NCBI RefSeq assembly: GCF_003143995.1
Contig: NZ_QFWG01000006.1
Location: 1 to 64,000 of the forward strand
Source of the DNA: Pseudoglutamicibacter cumminsii
GTDB lineage: Bacteria; Actinomycetota; Actinomycetes; Actinomycetales; Micrococcaceae
Length of the DNA stretch: 64,000 nt
Direction of reading: 5' to 3'
The number at the start of each line of letters is the position of its first letter. Position 1 is the first letter of the stretch. Below the pieces are notes generated by a model. That model did not search any database and was not told where the DNA came from. It worked only from the letters and a program-made list of their open reading frames with translations. Below are positions 1-8,556 of the stretch, piece after piece. The position numbers were made by a program, and so were the translations under genes.

Positions 1-409
1 CATCAGGCTCCACCGGATACCTCTGTCCACGTAGCTCAAAAACAGCTATCGTTCCCCTCTTCATGAGGGAAAAGGTGGCTGTTTCCTCGCTAAACTCCCC
101 TTGCCCCTTACCAGTGGACACATAGCTCTCAAGAGTATTGAGTAGTTCCTGCCAAAAAATGGCGACGTTCGTCCAGGCGTCCATTGGCATAATCTGAACC
201 CCGTTAAGCGTGAAGGAAACCCAGCCTTCACCAGGGAAACACTTATCTTTCTGCCAATGCCACCAACGAGCCGCCTCACCTGGATTAGCGGAAATAGATA
301 CCAGATGTTTGTCATGTTGCTTGGCGAAAAGCTCAAGAAACGTAACCTTTGTCCCTCTGAGGACAAAAGTTTCGATCTCCAGTTTCGTCTCATTCATCCA
401 ATGATTCAT
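1..409 (-). CDS. Hypothetical protein, cut by the left window edge
   Basis: An open leftward frame starts with ATG at 407-409 and runs off the left edge without a stop, giving at least 136 residues. A second in-frame ATG lies four codons later. The product is Trp-rich, with RWWHWQKDKCFPGEGW at about residues 45-60 and no membrane segment or signal peptide. I do not recognise the family. Its codon use is clearly more AT-rich than the neighbours (codons such as AAA, ATT, ACT and TTT are frequent), which suggests acquired DNA, perhaps a small accessory or immunity gene; that function is only a guess. The short overlapping frame at 61-393 on the same strand looks like a shadow. Confidence 0.55.
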   Translation of the reverse strand, partial: MNHWMNETKLEIETFVLRGTKVTFLELFAKQHDKHLVSISANPGEAARWWHWQKDKCFPGEGWVSFTLNGVQIMPMDAWTNVAIFWQELLNTLESYVSTGKGQGEFSEETATFSLMKRGTIAVFELRGQRYPVEPD

Positions 410-522
410 ACGTTCCGCACCTACCGACGGTAAAACCGCATGACGCGGCTCGTGGGCATCACAAGCTTATATTCGCCGCCGGGGAAGTGCCCGCACCGCC
501 CGCCGCGGCTCCCATAACGAAA

Positions 523-553
523 AGGCGCGGAAGGGCCAAGCCCCTCCGCGCCT
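523..553 (-). terminator. Rho-independent terminator of the anion permease
   Basis: A GC-rich hairpin with 13-base arms and one mismatch (523-535 and 541-553) stands 17 bases after the permease stop. Read leftward it is followed by TTTCGTT, a short T-rich tail. Confidence 0.6.
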
Positions 554-569
554 GCCTGGCGTGTTCGCG

Positions 570-2123
570 CTACAGCGAGACTCCGAACACGAGTGGTACG
601 AGAGTGTACAGCACGAGCATGACCATCACGATCGAGATGAGGTTGAGCCAAATTCCGGCCCGGACCATTTGCTTGATGGTGACCTCGCCGGAACCGAAAG
701 CGACAGCGTTCGATGGCGTCGCAACCGGCAGCATGTACGCCGAACAGACAGCGAGCGTCACGGCGATCGTCATGAACAGCGGGTTGATGCCCATACCCAA
801 TGCAACGGCGCTGAAGATCGGGAAAAACGCCGCGGCAGTAGCAGTATTCGATGTGAGTTCAGTGAGCACGAGTGCCAGCACAATAATCGCGACGAGCACA
901 AGCACCTTCGGGAGCGCGGTCCATGCCGAAACCTGGCTTCCGATCCATTCGGAGAACCCAGTAACAGTGAACATTTCAGACAGGGACAGCCCGCCGCCGA
1001 ACAACAGGAGTAGGCCCCACGGGATTTCCTTGGATGAAGACCAACGTAGAAGTGGTTGAGCAGTTGCATTCTCGCTACGTTTCCTAGCTGGAACCAGGAA
1101 GCAGGCGATTGCTGCGGCCATCGCAACCTGTGCATCGCTGATGCGTGTAAGGAAAGCGAGATTCGTGGCAACCCATTCGAGGTTCTTGACAAGCGGGACT
1201 ACGATCCAGAACAGGATGGCGATGAGGAAGATCCATGCAACGCGACGTTCAGGGGTGCTCATCTTTCCGAGCTTGCGGAACTCGTTCTCGATCATTTCTT
1301 TGCCGCCGGGTAGCTCGTTGATTTCCGGGCGGAAGACGAACTTGGTGAGGACGAGCCATGCGATCCCTGTCATGACAATCGCCCAGGGAACACCTACCAG
1401 CATCCATTCGCCGAAGGTGACCTCGATGCCGTGCGCTTTCTCCAGGTGGCCCTTCATGAGCGCCATTGGCGGCTGGCCGATGAGTGTTGCGGTGGAACCG
1501 ACCGTGACGCCGTAAGCGACACCCAAAAGCAGGGATGCGGCCAGGCGTGGGCTCGCCGCGTTCGGGTCTACTTCGCGAACGAGTTTCAGAATCGATAGGG
1601 CAATCGGCACCATGATGACTGCGGTTGCAGTGTTGGAAACCCATGCAGAAATGAATGCAGAGGCGATCATGATGCCCAGAACAATCTGCGACGGACGTGT
1701 ACCCACCACCCGGATGGTCCAGAGCGCGATCCTGAGGTGTAGCTGCGATTTCTCCGTTGCTAAGCCGAGGATCACACCACCCATTACCAGGAAAACAACC
1801 GTGTTGGCGTAGGGTGCAGCGACCTCGCCCATCGGTGCCATTCCGAACAGCGGGAATACGGCCAGTGGCAGCAGCGAGGTCACTGGGATTGGTGCGGCCT
1901 CAGTCATCCACCAGATCGCCATCCAGAGCGCGACGCCGGCTACCGCTTTGCCTTCAAAGCTCAGCGAATCGGGCAGAACGAAACCCAGAATGAGGCCGGC
2001 GATGGGACCGAGGGCGAACGTCCACCAGTTACGGCGGGTTGATCGGTCCAGTGGGTCGTTAGAGGCGTCCTGCTGTCGTCCTTGTGGCGCAGCAGACGCG
2101 GTTGAGTTGAGATCGGCAGACAT
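570..2123 (-). CDS. DASS/SLC13-family sodium:anion symporter
   Basis: This 517-residue polytopic membrane protein fits the divalent anion:Na+ symporter family, which imports dicarboxylates, sulfate or similar anions. Family signatures include the N-terminal WMTEAAPIPVTSLLPL stretch (about residues 74-88), two hairpin-type SNTATA motifs (about 165 and 424) and the C-terminal MLPVATPSNAVAFGSG (about 465). The length is normal for the family. The start is supported by AAAGGACGAC just before ATG 2123. It stands alone, ends in a hairpin terminator, and its upstream neighbour runs the same way after a 138-base gap. The substrate cannot be read from the sequence. Confidence 0.88.
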   Translation of the reverse strand: MSADLNSTASAAPQGRQQDASNDPLDRSTRRNWWTFALGPIAGLILGFVLPDSLSFEGKAVAGVALWMAIWWMTEAAPIPVTSLLPLAVFPLFGMAPMGEVAAPYANTVVFLVMGGVILGLATEKSQLHLRIALWTIRVVGTRPSQIVLGIMIASAFISAWVSNTATAVIMVPIALSILKLVREVDPNAASPRLAASLLLGVAYGVTVGSTATLIGQPPMALMKGHLEKAHGIEVTFGEWMLVGVPWAIVMTGIAWLVLTKFVFRPEINELPGGKEMIENEFRKLGKMSTPERRVAWIFLIAILFWIVVPLVKNLEWVATNLAFLTRISDAQVAMAAAIACFLVPARKRSENATAQPLLRWSSSKEIPWGLLLLFGGGLSLSEMFTVTGFSEWIGSQVSAWTALPKVLVLVAIIVLALVLTELTSNTATAAAFFPIFSAVALGMGINPLFMTIAVTLAVCSAYMLPVATPSNAVAFGSGEVTIKQMVRAGIWLNLISIVMVMLVLYTLVPLVFGVSL

Positions 2124-2261
2124 GTCGTCCTTTTGTGTACTTATGAGAGCTGGAACACAGTTTGCTGGTTGAAGCTTATGCTTCGATTAATGTTCCGTGA
2201 AGTACCCATTCGGGTGACATTGAGAGCCTGTGGATATAAGTCTGGTGAGGGCGCGCCAGTA

Positions 2262-4865
2262 TCAGCCCAAGCCTGCTCGTTCGGCCAGTGCCCGGGCAGT
2301 CACCGAGCGTGAACCTGGATTCACGCCCTGCTGGGCGACCGCCGCCGGCGTCCCGGTGGCCAGGATCTGGCCGCCCTCATCGCCAGCTCCCGGGCCGACG
2401 TCGATGACGTGATCAGCCTGCGCAACCACCCGGAGGTCGTGCTCAACAACAACCACCGTCGCGCCGTCCTCGACCAAGCGACGCAACTGGGCGAGCAAAA
2501 GATCAACGTCCGCCGGATGCAGCCCCGTCGTAGGCTCATCCAACAGATACAAGCTGTGCTTGCGGCTAGAGCCGCGCTGCATCTCCGACGCCAGCTTGAT
2601 GCGCTGAGCCTCACCACCCGAGAGCTCCGGGGAACCCTGCCCCAGCCGCAGGTAGCCCAGGCCGAGCGCGTGCAGGAACTCAACGGAGCGCAGAATCCGC
2701 GGCTCCTCCGCGAAGACCTCCAGCGCCTCATCCACGGTGAGGGTCAAAACATCAGCGATGCTACGGCCGTTCCACTGCACCTCAAGGATCTCCGGCTTAT
2801 AACGCTTGCCGCGGCAGACCGGGCAGGTGGTGTGCGTGCCAGGCAGGAACACGAGCTCAACTTCGATGCTGCCCGCACCATCGCACTCCGGGCAACGGCC
2901 CTTCGTTGTGTTATAGGAAAAATCAGATACCGACATGCCGCGACGCTTAGCGTCCGGGGTCGCGGCGAAGATCTTGCGGACGTGGTCGAAAAGGCCCGTG
3001 TAGGTCGCGACGGTGGAACGCACGGTGCGGCCAATCGGCTTCTGGGTGATGTGAACCAGGCGGCGGATCTTATCGAGCCCCGTTGCGTTATCCACCCGGA
3101 AATCCCGTGACTCATCGGGCTCCGCTACAAACTCCGCATCTGGCTCCTCAGCAGAGGCCTCATCGGCGCCGACGACCTGTTTAGCCGAGCGGGCCGCCGC
3201 GTCAGCCAGCACCCCGATGACCAAGGTGGACTTGCCGGAACCGGACACACCCGTGACCGCGGTGAGCGCGCCGAGCGGGAAGTCGACGTCGGCCCCGTCG
3301 AAAGCGCGCGCGTGCACGCCGGTCAGGGCGATGGATTCGCCGGTTCCGGCCGGGGTGTCTGTCAGTTCCGGGAAGTCCGCGTTCAGCGCGGCAGCAGTGG
3401 GGGAGCCCAGCTGCTCTGCTTTGGCGCGGAACTCGCTCGTGGGGCCGGAGAACACCAGTTGACCGCCGCGCTCGCCGGCGCGCGGGCCGATGTCCACGAT
3501 CCAATCGCATCCGGCCACCAAGGACATGTCGTGCTCCACCAGAAGCACCGAATTGCCCGCGTCGATGAAGCGCTGGAGAAGCTCGGAGACCGCTTTCCGC
3601 TCCACGACGTGCAGGCCTGCCGAGGGCTCATCCAGCACATAGGTTGTGCCGAACAGGTTCGAGTTCAACTGGGATGCCAGCCGTAGGCGCTGATGCTCGC
3701 CCGCGGACAAGCTGCGTGCTGGGCGGGAGAGGGTCAGGTGGCCCAGCCCCAGCTCGATAGCCGCGCGCACCGTAGGCAGAACCTGATCCAGCAGTAGCTT
3801 TTCGGCCTCGTCGTGCTCGTTCCACTGCTGCTTGCTGATCCCCTCCACGCGCTGGAGGCGGTCCTCCAACGCGGCCAGCACGTCCTTCAACGCCAAGTTG
3901 TTGAATTCGTCGATCGCGTAGCCGGCGTAGCTGACCTGCAAGGTGTCCGGCTGGAAGCCGCGGCCCTGGCAGGTAGGGCACGTCGATGAATGCATGAAGG
4001 AAAGCACGCGGCGGCGGTTCTTATCCGACTCCGTTTCCGCGAGGGTGTCGGTGAGGTAGGTGGCTACCGAGCGCCATTTGCCTTTATATGACCCGTGCAC
4101 GGCGTTTTCGTCCCGCACAGGGTGGACGGTGACTACCGGCTGTTCGTCGGTGAACAGGATCCAGTCGCGGTCCTTTTGCGGAATGTCCCGCCACGGGATC
4201 TCGAGCGGGTAGCCGAGGGTTCCCAGGATGTCCCGGAAGTTCTTGCCCAGCCATGCTCCGGGCCACGCGGCGATCGCGCCGTCCCAGATGGACAGGCTGG
4301 GGTCCGGCACCATCGACTCCTCTGTGGGCCGGTGCACGGTGCCGGTTCCTTGGCATTCGGGGCACATGCCGGCGGTGGTGTTGGGGGAGAAGGCGTCGGA
4401 GTCGAGCCGGCCGTATTCGAGCCGCTCGCGCATGCCGGCCGGGTAGGTCCCGGATCGCGAGAAGAGCAGCCGAATACTGTTCGACATGTTGGAGATCGTG
4501 CCGACGGAGGAGCGCGCCCCGCCCAGGGTGGTGGACTGTTGCAGGGCCACCGTCGGCGGCAGGCCAGTGACCGACCCGACGCGCGGGTTGACTGCGCCAC
4601 CGATGAGCCGGCGGGCGAAGGGGGCGACGGATTCCAGGTAGCGGCGCTGCGCCTCGCCGTGGATGGTGCCGAAAGCCAGGCTGGACTTGCCGGAACCTGA
4701 AACGCCGGTGACGGCCACGAGGGTGTCGCGCGGCAGGTCGACGTCGATGTGTTTCAGGTTGTGTAGGTGCGCGTCACGCACCCGGATCATGGGATCGTGC
4801 CCCGCACGCACCGTTGCGTGCGGAACTGTGTGCGGAACCGTGAACTCGGGCTGGGCGTGAGTCAT
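2262..4865 (-). CDS. UvrA-like excinuclease paralog (UvrA2/DrrC type)
   Basis: This 867-residue protein has two ABC ATPase modules. Walker A GVSGSGKSS lies near residue 55 and GVSGSGKST near 540. The signature loops are LSAGEHQRL in the first module and LSGGEAQRI in the second, and Zn-finger type CPECxGxG and CPxCxGxx pairs follow both modules. Genuine UvrA is usually about 940-1000 residues, so this shorter form resembles the UvrA2/DrrC group linked to resistance to DNA-binding drugs rather than the housekeeping repair subunit. I chose ATG 4865; an in-frame TTG at 4886 would overlap the TetR stop. The TetR gene lies 10 bases upstream on the same strand, suggesting co-transcription and xenobiotic-responsive control (inference). 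Confidence 0.85.
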   Translation of the reverse strand: MTHAQPEFTVPHTVPHATVRAGHDPMIRVRDAHLHNLKHIDVDLPRDTLVAVTGVSGSGKSSLAFGTIHGEAQRRYLESVAPFARRLIGGAVNPRVGSVTGLPPTVALQQSTTLGGARSSVGTISNMSNSIRLLFSRSGTYPAGMRERLEYGRLDSDAFSPNTTAGMCPECQGTGTVHRPTEESMVPDPSLSIWDGAIAAWPGAWLGKNFRDILGTLGYPLEIPWRDIPQKDRDWILFTDEQPVVTVHPVRDENAVHGSYKGKWRSVATYLTDTLAETESDKNRRRVLSFMHSSTCPTCQGRGFQPDTLQVSYAGYAIDEFNNLALKDVLAALEDRLQRVEGISKQQWNEHDEAEKLLLDQVLPTVRAAIELGLGHLTLSRPARSLSAGEHQRLRLASQLNSNLFGTTYVLDEPSAGLHVVERKAVSELLQRFIDAGNSVLLVEHDMSLVAGCDWIVDIGPRAGERGGQLVFSGPTSEFRAKAEQLGSPTAAALNADFPELTDTPAGTGESIALTGVHARAFDGADVDFPLGALTAVTGVSGSGKSTLVIGVLADAAARSAKQVVGADEASAEEPDAEFVAEPDESRDFRVDNATGLDKIRRLVHITQKPIGRTVRSTVATYTGLFDHVRKIFAATPDAKRRGMSVSDFSYNTTKGRCPECDGAGSIEVELVFLPGTHTTCPVCRGKRYKPEILEVQWNGRSIADVLTLTVDEALEVFAEEPRILRSVEFLHALGLGYLRLGQGSPELSGGEAQRIKLASEMQRGSSRKHSLYLLDEPTTGLHPADVDLLLAQLRRLVEDGATVVVVEHDLRVVAQADHVIDVGPGAGDEGGQILATGTPAAVAQQGVNPGSRSVTARALAERAGLG

Positions 4866-4875
4866 GGTGGCCACT

Positions 4876-5436
4876 CTATCGGGCAAGCCGGGCCGGTGTA
4901 GGTGGTGAAGGCTCGACGATGAGCGCTAGGCCCGCATCGAGGTCTGCCAGTAACTGCTGAGCCGAGTTTTTCGGGCCGTTGAGGTAGTAGATCGTGAGCC
5001 CGTTGACGAGTGCCGTGACCAGCCGAGCTCCTTGTTCAGGCGATAGCTTGCCGTTCAGTTTCCCATGCTGTTCAGCTGTCGCGAGCTCGTTGCATACTAG
5101 CGCCCGGAAGCTCTCCACCTCGGCGTCGTATAAGTCGGCTAGCCAACCGCGTGTGGATGCCGCGGCGCCCACGATAACCCACACTGCAGCGTCCTCGCGC
5201 TGGACAGGGCCAATCGGTAAGAGCTCGGCTAGTCGGCCGTGCATGGCCGCATGAAAATCTGCCGCGTCTGTCTTTTCAAGTGCCCGGGACTCCTGCCGTT
5301 GAATAGACCTAATGAATGCTTTCGCGATGATGTCGTTTCGCGTCCCCATTTGATACTGGACAGTCCCAGGTGCGACCCCCGCCTCTGCGGCGACATTGCG
5401 CACGCTCAGAGCATCGAGTCCTTTGTTGACCATCAC
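4876..5436 (-). CDS. TetR-family regulator, N-terminus apparently lost by frameshift
   Basis: The frame keeps a TetR helix-turn-helix (SVRNVAAEAGVAPGTVQYQM) and a C-terminal ligand domain, 186 residues from GTG 5436. That GTG has no ribosome binding site and sits inside helix 1. Upstream, the same frame continues to read like a TetR helix (RRSQALIADAAIRVMV) back to a TGA near 5473. An ATG at 5519 with a good AGGAAG site opens a different frame reading MAYSNGQVRNSVGDE. One extra A near 5473 would join the two into a normal TetR start. The gene is therefore probably frameshifted, or there is a base error. It precedes the UvrA paralog and may have controlled it. Confidence 0.7.
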   Translation of the reverse strand: MMVNKGLDALSVRNVAAEAGVAPGTVQYQMGTRNDIIAKAFIRSIQRQESRALEKTDAADFHAAMHGRLAELLPIGPVQREDAAVWVIVGAAASTRGWLADLYDAEVESFRALVCNELATAEQHGKLNGKLSPEQGARLVTALVNGLTIYYLNGPKNSAQQLLADLDAGLALIVEPSPPTPARLAR

Positions 5437-5517
5437 TCGAATGGCGGCGTCGGCTATCAGCGCTTGGGAGCGCCTTCATCGCCTACCGAATTCCGCACCT
5501 GACCATTGGAGTACGCC

Positions 5518-5755
5518 ATGTCAGACTTCCTAGCCCTCGCTGGTCTTGCGCTTGTCGATAGTTTGAGCGTAGGAACCCTCGTCATTCCTATTGCACTCAT
5601 CATCATGTGGCGCCGAGTTCGCATCGGTTTGATGGGGTGTCTACCTTGCGACGATCGGTGGGGCCTACTGTGACGAGGTTTCGCATGAAGCTGAAGGTTC
5701 GCGCAAACTGTTTACTTCCCGCCATCCGCGTGGGTACGTTTCGTGTAGCGAGTAA
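5518..5755 (+). pseudogene. Remnant of a GAP/Sap-like membrane transporter gene
   Basis: From ATG 5518 (GGAG six bases upstream) a frame reads MSDFLALAGLALVDSLSVG, then a hydrophobic segment and IIMWRRVRIG, and stops at 5673 after 51 codons. Near 5635 the family-like reading moves to another frame and continues as VYLATIGGAYC to a TAA at 5753-5755. The first membrane helix and the YLATIG segment match the start of GAP-family (sulfolipid-1-addressing-like) proteins of roughly 220 residues, so only the first third remains and it is frameshifted. Its ATG shares the bases CATG with the likely original TetR start on the opposite strand. Confidence 0.55.
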
Positions 5756-5828
5756 GAGAAATGCCTCGTGAAGGTCGGTTGAAGATGTGCCGGTGTTACC
5801 GGGGTTCGGGAAGACGGAAGGCTGAACG

Positions 5829-7541
5829 ATGGCAACTATTGCTGAGAACGTGGTTGAAACTCTTGGGGCGAGTGGCGTAAAGCGAGTTTATGGCGTTGTA
5901 GGAGATTCCCTTAACGGTTTCACTGACGCGATCCGAGATTCAGATATCGAGTGGGTCCATGTCCGTCACGAGGAAGTCGCAGCCTTTGCGGCTTCGGCTG
6001 AAGCGGCGCTGACCGGTGAGCTTGCGGTGTGTGCCGGTAGTTGCGGACCGGGAAACCTTCACCTCATTAACGGGCTTTACGATGCTCAGCGGTCACGTGT
6101 GCCGGTCCTAGCGATTGCGGCTCAGATTCCCGGTGGGGAGATCGGTTCTGGCTACTTCCAGGAAACCCATCCTGTTGAACTGTTCCGGGAATGCTCGGTC
6201 TACGTTGAAGATGTAAGGTCGGCGGAGCAGATGCCGAGGGTTTTGCGGATTGCTATGAGAGAGGCACTCTCAAAGAGGGGAGTGGCTGTTCTCGTTGTTC
6301 CAGGTGAGATTTTCCTGGAAACAACGAAAGCTGCCGCCGAGGTAATCGTGGAATCCAAGTCGCACCAGGTTCCGGTAGAAGCTGATCTGGTTCAGGCTGC
6401 CAAGCTTCTCAATGACTGCAAGAAGGTCACGATCCTGGCGGGAGCAGGCGCTGAGGGCGCGCACGACGAGCTAGTAGCGCTTGCCGATAGGCTGCAGGCT
6501 CCCATTGTTCACGCCCTGCGCGGTAAAGAGTTTATCGAATACGATAACCCGTTTGATGTGGGGATGACCGGGCTGCTGGGATTCGAATCAGGGTATCGGG
6601 CTATGGAAGCCTGCGATACTCTCTTGATGCTGGGGACTGACTTCCCGTACCAGCAGTTCTTCCCAGAAGATGCCACGATCATTCAGGTTGATATTCGTGG
6701 AGAACAGATTGGTCGGCGTACCCCTGTCGATCTCGGTCTGGTGGGTGGAGTCAAAGAAACGATCGACCACCTGCTACCCAAGCTGCAAGAGAACAAGTCG
6801 AGCAAGCACCTCAAAGCGATGCTCAAGCATTACGGGAAGACCCGTAAGGACCTTGATGATCTGGCTACGCCTTCGCGTCGCACTATTCATCCCCAATACC
6901 TGACCAGGTTGATTGATGAGGGGGCTAGTGATGATGCGGTATTTATTCCCGATGTTGGTTCCCCGGTTATTATGGCTTCCCGGCACCTGACCATGAATGG
7001 GAAACGGAGACTCATTGGCTCCTTTATTCACGGTTCCATGGCCAATGCCCTACCCCAGGCTATCGGCGCTCAACTCTCTCACCCGGATCGTCAGGTGATT
7101 GCCTTGGCGGGCGATGGTGGGCTCTCCATGCTCATGGGTGACCTTCTTACGCTCACAACGTATGACCTGCCGGTCAAGGTTGTGGTTTACAACAATTCTT
7201 CGCTGAACTTTGTTGAATTGGAGATGAAGGCAGCAGGGTTCGTGACTCACGGAACCGGTCTCGATAATCCGAACTTTGCTTCCCTTGCGGAGGCGATTGG
7301 GATGAAAGGTTTCAGGGTGGAAAAGTCGAAGGACCTGCCCAGGGCGGTTGAGGATTTCTTGGCCCATGATGGTCCAGCGATTCTCGATGTGACAACCGAA
7401 CGCCAAGAGCTCACCCTGCCTCCCACGATTGATGCCGAGCAGGTCAAGGGCTTCACGATGTACGCAGTCCGTACGGTGCTTGACGGCAAGGGAGCCGAGC
7501 TCGTCGACCTGGCAAAGGCCAACCTGCGGCAGCTGTTCTAG
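5829..7541 (+). CDS. poxB: Pyruvate oxidase / pyruvate:quinone dehydrogenase, ThDP-dependent
   Basis: This 570-residue ThDP enzyme has the usual three domains. The N-terminal PYR domain begins VVETLGASGVKRVYGVVGDSLNG and carries the conserved Glu in HVRHEEVAAF. A central FAD/nucleotide-binding domain follows. The PP domain holds the ThDP motif GDG at about residues 428-430, ending in NN of VVYNNSSLNF. Length and overall sequence fit PoxB-type enzymes that decarboxylate pyruvate to acetate and CO2 and pass electrons to menaquinone at the membrane. GGAAGGCTGAACG before ATG 5829 supports the start. The gene is monocistronic and somewhat less GC-rich than the surrounding genes. Other ThDP enzymes such as acetolactate synthase are less likely given the PoxB-like N-terminus. 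Confidence 0.9.
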   Translation: MATIAENVVETLGASGVKRVYGVVGDSLNGFTDAIRDSDIEWVHVRHEEVAAFAASAEAALTGELAVCAGSCGPGNLHLINGLYDAQRSRVPVLAIAAQIPGGEIGSGYFQETHPVELFRECSVYVEDVRSAEQMPRVLRIAMREALSKRGVAVLVVPGEIFLETTKAAAEVIVESKSHQVPVEADLVQAAKLLNDCKKVTILAGAGAEGAHDELVALADRLQAPIVHALRGKEFIEYDNPFDVGMTGLLGFESGYRAMEACDTLLMLGTDFPYQQFFPEDATIIQVDIRGEQIGRRTPVDLGLVGGVKETIDHLLPKLQENKSSKHLKAMLKHYGKTRKDLDDLATPSRRTIHPQYLTRLIDEGASDDAVFIPDVGSPVIMASRHLTMNGKRRLIGSFIHGSMANALPQAIGAQLSHPDRQVIALAGDGGLSMLMGDLLTLTTYDLPVKVVVYNNSSLNFVELEMKAAGFVTHGTGLDNPNFASLAEAIGMKGFRVEKSKDLPRAVEDFLAHDGPAILDVTTERQELTLPPTIDAEQVKGFTMYAVRTVLDGKGAELVDLAKANLRQLF

Positions 7542-7677
7542 GTGGGATAACGTTTCCTCACAAACTGGATGGGGAGCTCGCCGATGCTATGTTGCAGTGT
7601 CCAAGTGCTTCCCATCCGGGTAAGGCAATGCCTGATAAAACCGCGTCGCGAAGTAGCGCAGTTACGGAGCTTCATGC

Positions 7678-7702
7678 CCGCCGAGTAGAACCGGCTCGGC
7701 GG
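7678..7702 (+). terminator. Possible poxB terminator
   Basis: CCGCCGAG at 7678-7685 pairs with CTCGGCGG at 7695-7702 around a nine-base loop. There is no clear T-run, so this is tentative. Confidence 0.35.
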
Positions 7703-7874
7703 ACATTACTAATCGGGAGACACTCTACGCACTAACCCTTAGAATGTATGTCAGGGTCTTTTCTGGGTTTCCAAATCAAAACTGGAAACGTTCGTCGCAT
7801 CTGAATGGCTCAGACATTCTGGTCTGTTTGTCACACTCTGCCCCTTCGAGGCATTTAGCCTGCTTTGTTGGCCT

Positions 7875-7930
7875 TGAAGTGTCCCAGGTTTTGTTCCGTT
7901 TGAGTAGATGGGAAAATCTAGGATACTTCA
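7875..7930. repeat. 18-base inverted repeat resembling insertion-sequence ends
   Basis: TGAAGTGTCCCAGGTTTT (7875-7892) and AAAATCTAGGATACTTCA (7913-7930) are inverted copies matching at 14 of 18 bases, 20 bases apart. TGAA-type ends with a following GGTTTT recall IS3-family termini. This may be the scar of a deleted element next to the truncated hsdR gene; no transposase is visible. Confidence 0.35.
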
Positions 7931-7936
7931 GTACTG

Positions 7937-8298
7937 CAGGCGGTTGAATCGAGCCCGACCCCGCGCGATAAACGCGACCTGTTCATGGACTTCATCGAAC
8001 TCGTCAACACGGACGCGAGCGTAGCCGAACAGTGGGTTGCCTTCATCAGCCAACGCCGCGAACAAGAACTCGGAACCCTCATTGAAGAAGAGCGACTCCG
8101 TGAACCTGCCGCGAGGGACTTTATGGAGAGTGCCTTCGACGCCGGGGAAGTCCCCGCATCGGAACCGACATCGGCAAGGTACTGCCGCGCATGAGTTTCT
8201 TCGGCAACACCACCGGCGGTGAGAGCCGCACCGAAGTCAAGGAACGCGTGCTCGACAAGATGACCGAGTTCCTCGAACGCTACGAACCGCTCGGGTGA
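7937..8298 (+). pseudogene. 3-prime remnant of type I restriction subunit gene hsdR, frameshifted
   Basis: The frame from 7937 reads RDKRDLFMDFIELVN, then EQWVAFISQRREQELGTLIE and ESAFDAGEVPAS. This is the C-terminal signature of HsdR, the ATP-dependent translocase/endonuclease of type I restriction systems. At 8160/8161 one base is missing and the reading resumes in the next frame with GTDIGKVLPRMSFFG and KERVLDKMTEFLERYEPLG, ending at TGA 8296-8298. Only about 120 of roughly 1000 residues remain, with no hsdM or hsdS nearby. A separate 69-residue frame at 7985-8194 is just the first half of this remnant. Confidence 0.75.
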
Positions 8299-8378
8299 GC
8301 GGTGCTAACCGCCGGCAACTGCAAGTACGACCAATCGCCCCAGATGAACTGTACGTAAGCCGCGTAAGGGGGCTGACA

Positions 8379-8417
8379 GCACTAGCCATGTGGCACGACA
8401 AGCGCTAGCGATGTGGC
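8379..8417. repeat. Short degenerate direct repeat after the hsdR remnant
   Basis: GCACTAGCCATGTGGC (8379-8394) recurs as GCGCTAGCGATGTGGC (8402-8417), 14 of 16 bases identical with a 23-base period. Confidence 0.5.
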
Positions 8418-8463
8418 GCCGCGCCCGCGGATCCGCTAATGTTGTCTCGCCAGCTATTGCAAA

Positions 8464-8511
8464 TGAGAATGATTAGCAATATGCGAATCATTAGCAACTG
8501 AATCATTCGTA
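8464..8511 (+). promoter_or_regulatory. Triple Zur/Fur-like operator
   Basis: TGAGAATGATTAGCA (8464-8478) and TGCGAATCATTAGCA (8482-8496) share the palindromic core TGnnAATnATTnnCA, typical of Fur-family sites and closest to actinobacterial Zur boxes. A third, shorter match (TGAATCATTCGTA, 8499-8511) follows at the same 17-18-base spacing. The AT-rich block stands out in GC-rich surroundings, 46 bases before the next start codon. Zinc or iron control is an inference. Confidence 0.55.
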
Positions 8512-8556
8512 ACAGCGTCATCACCAGCAGAGTTATCACCAGCTAAGGAGCGGTTC

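Larger units (their letters stand above)
7542..7936. other. Noncoding, decayed stretch between poxB and the hsdR remnant
   Basis: About 400 bases without a convincing gene. It holds a weak poxB terminator hairpin (7678-7702) and an inverted repeat at 7875-7930. Its base composition is more AT-rich than the flanks, consistent with old insertion or deletion damage. Confidence 0.5.

Noticed and set aside
7744-7947. 67-residue plus-strand frame after poxB
   Set aside because: No ribosome site or family pattern, and it runs across the inverted repeat in a decayed region.
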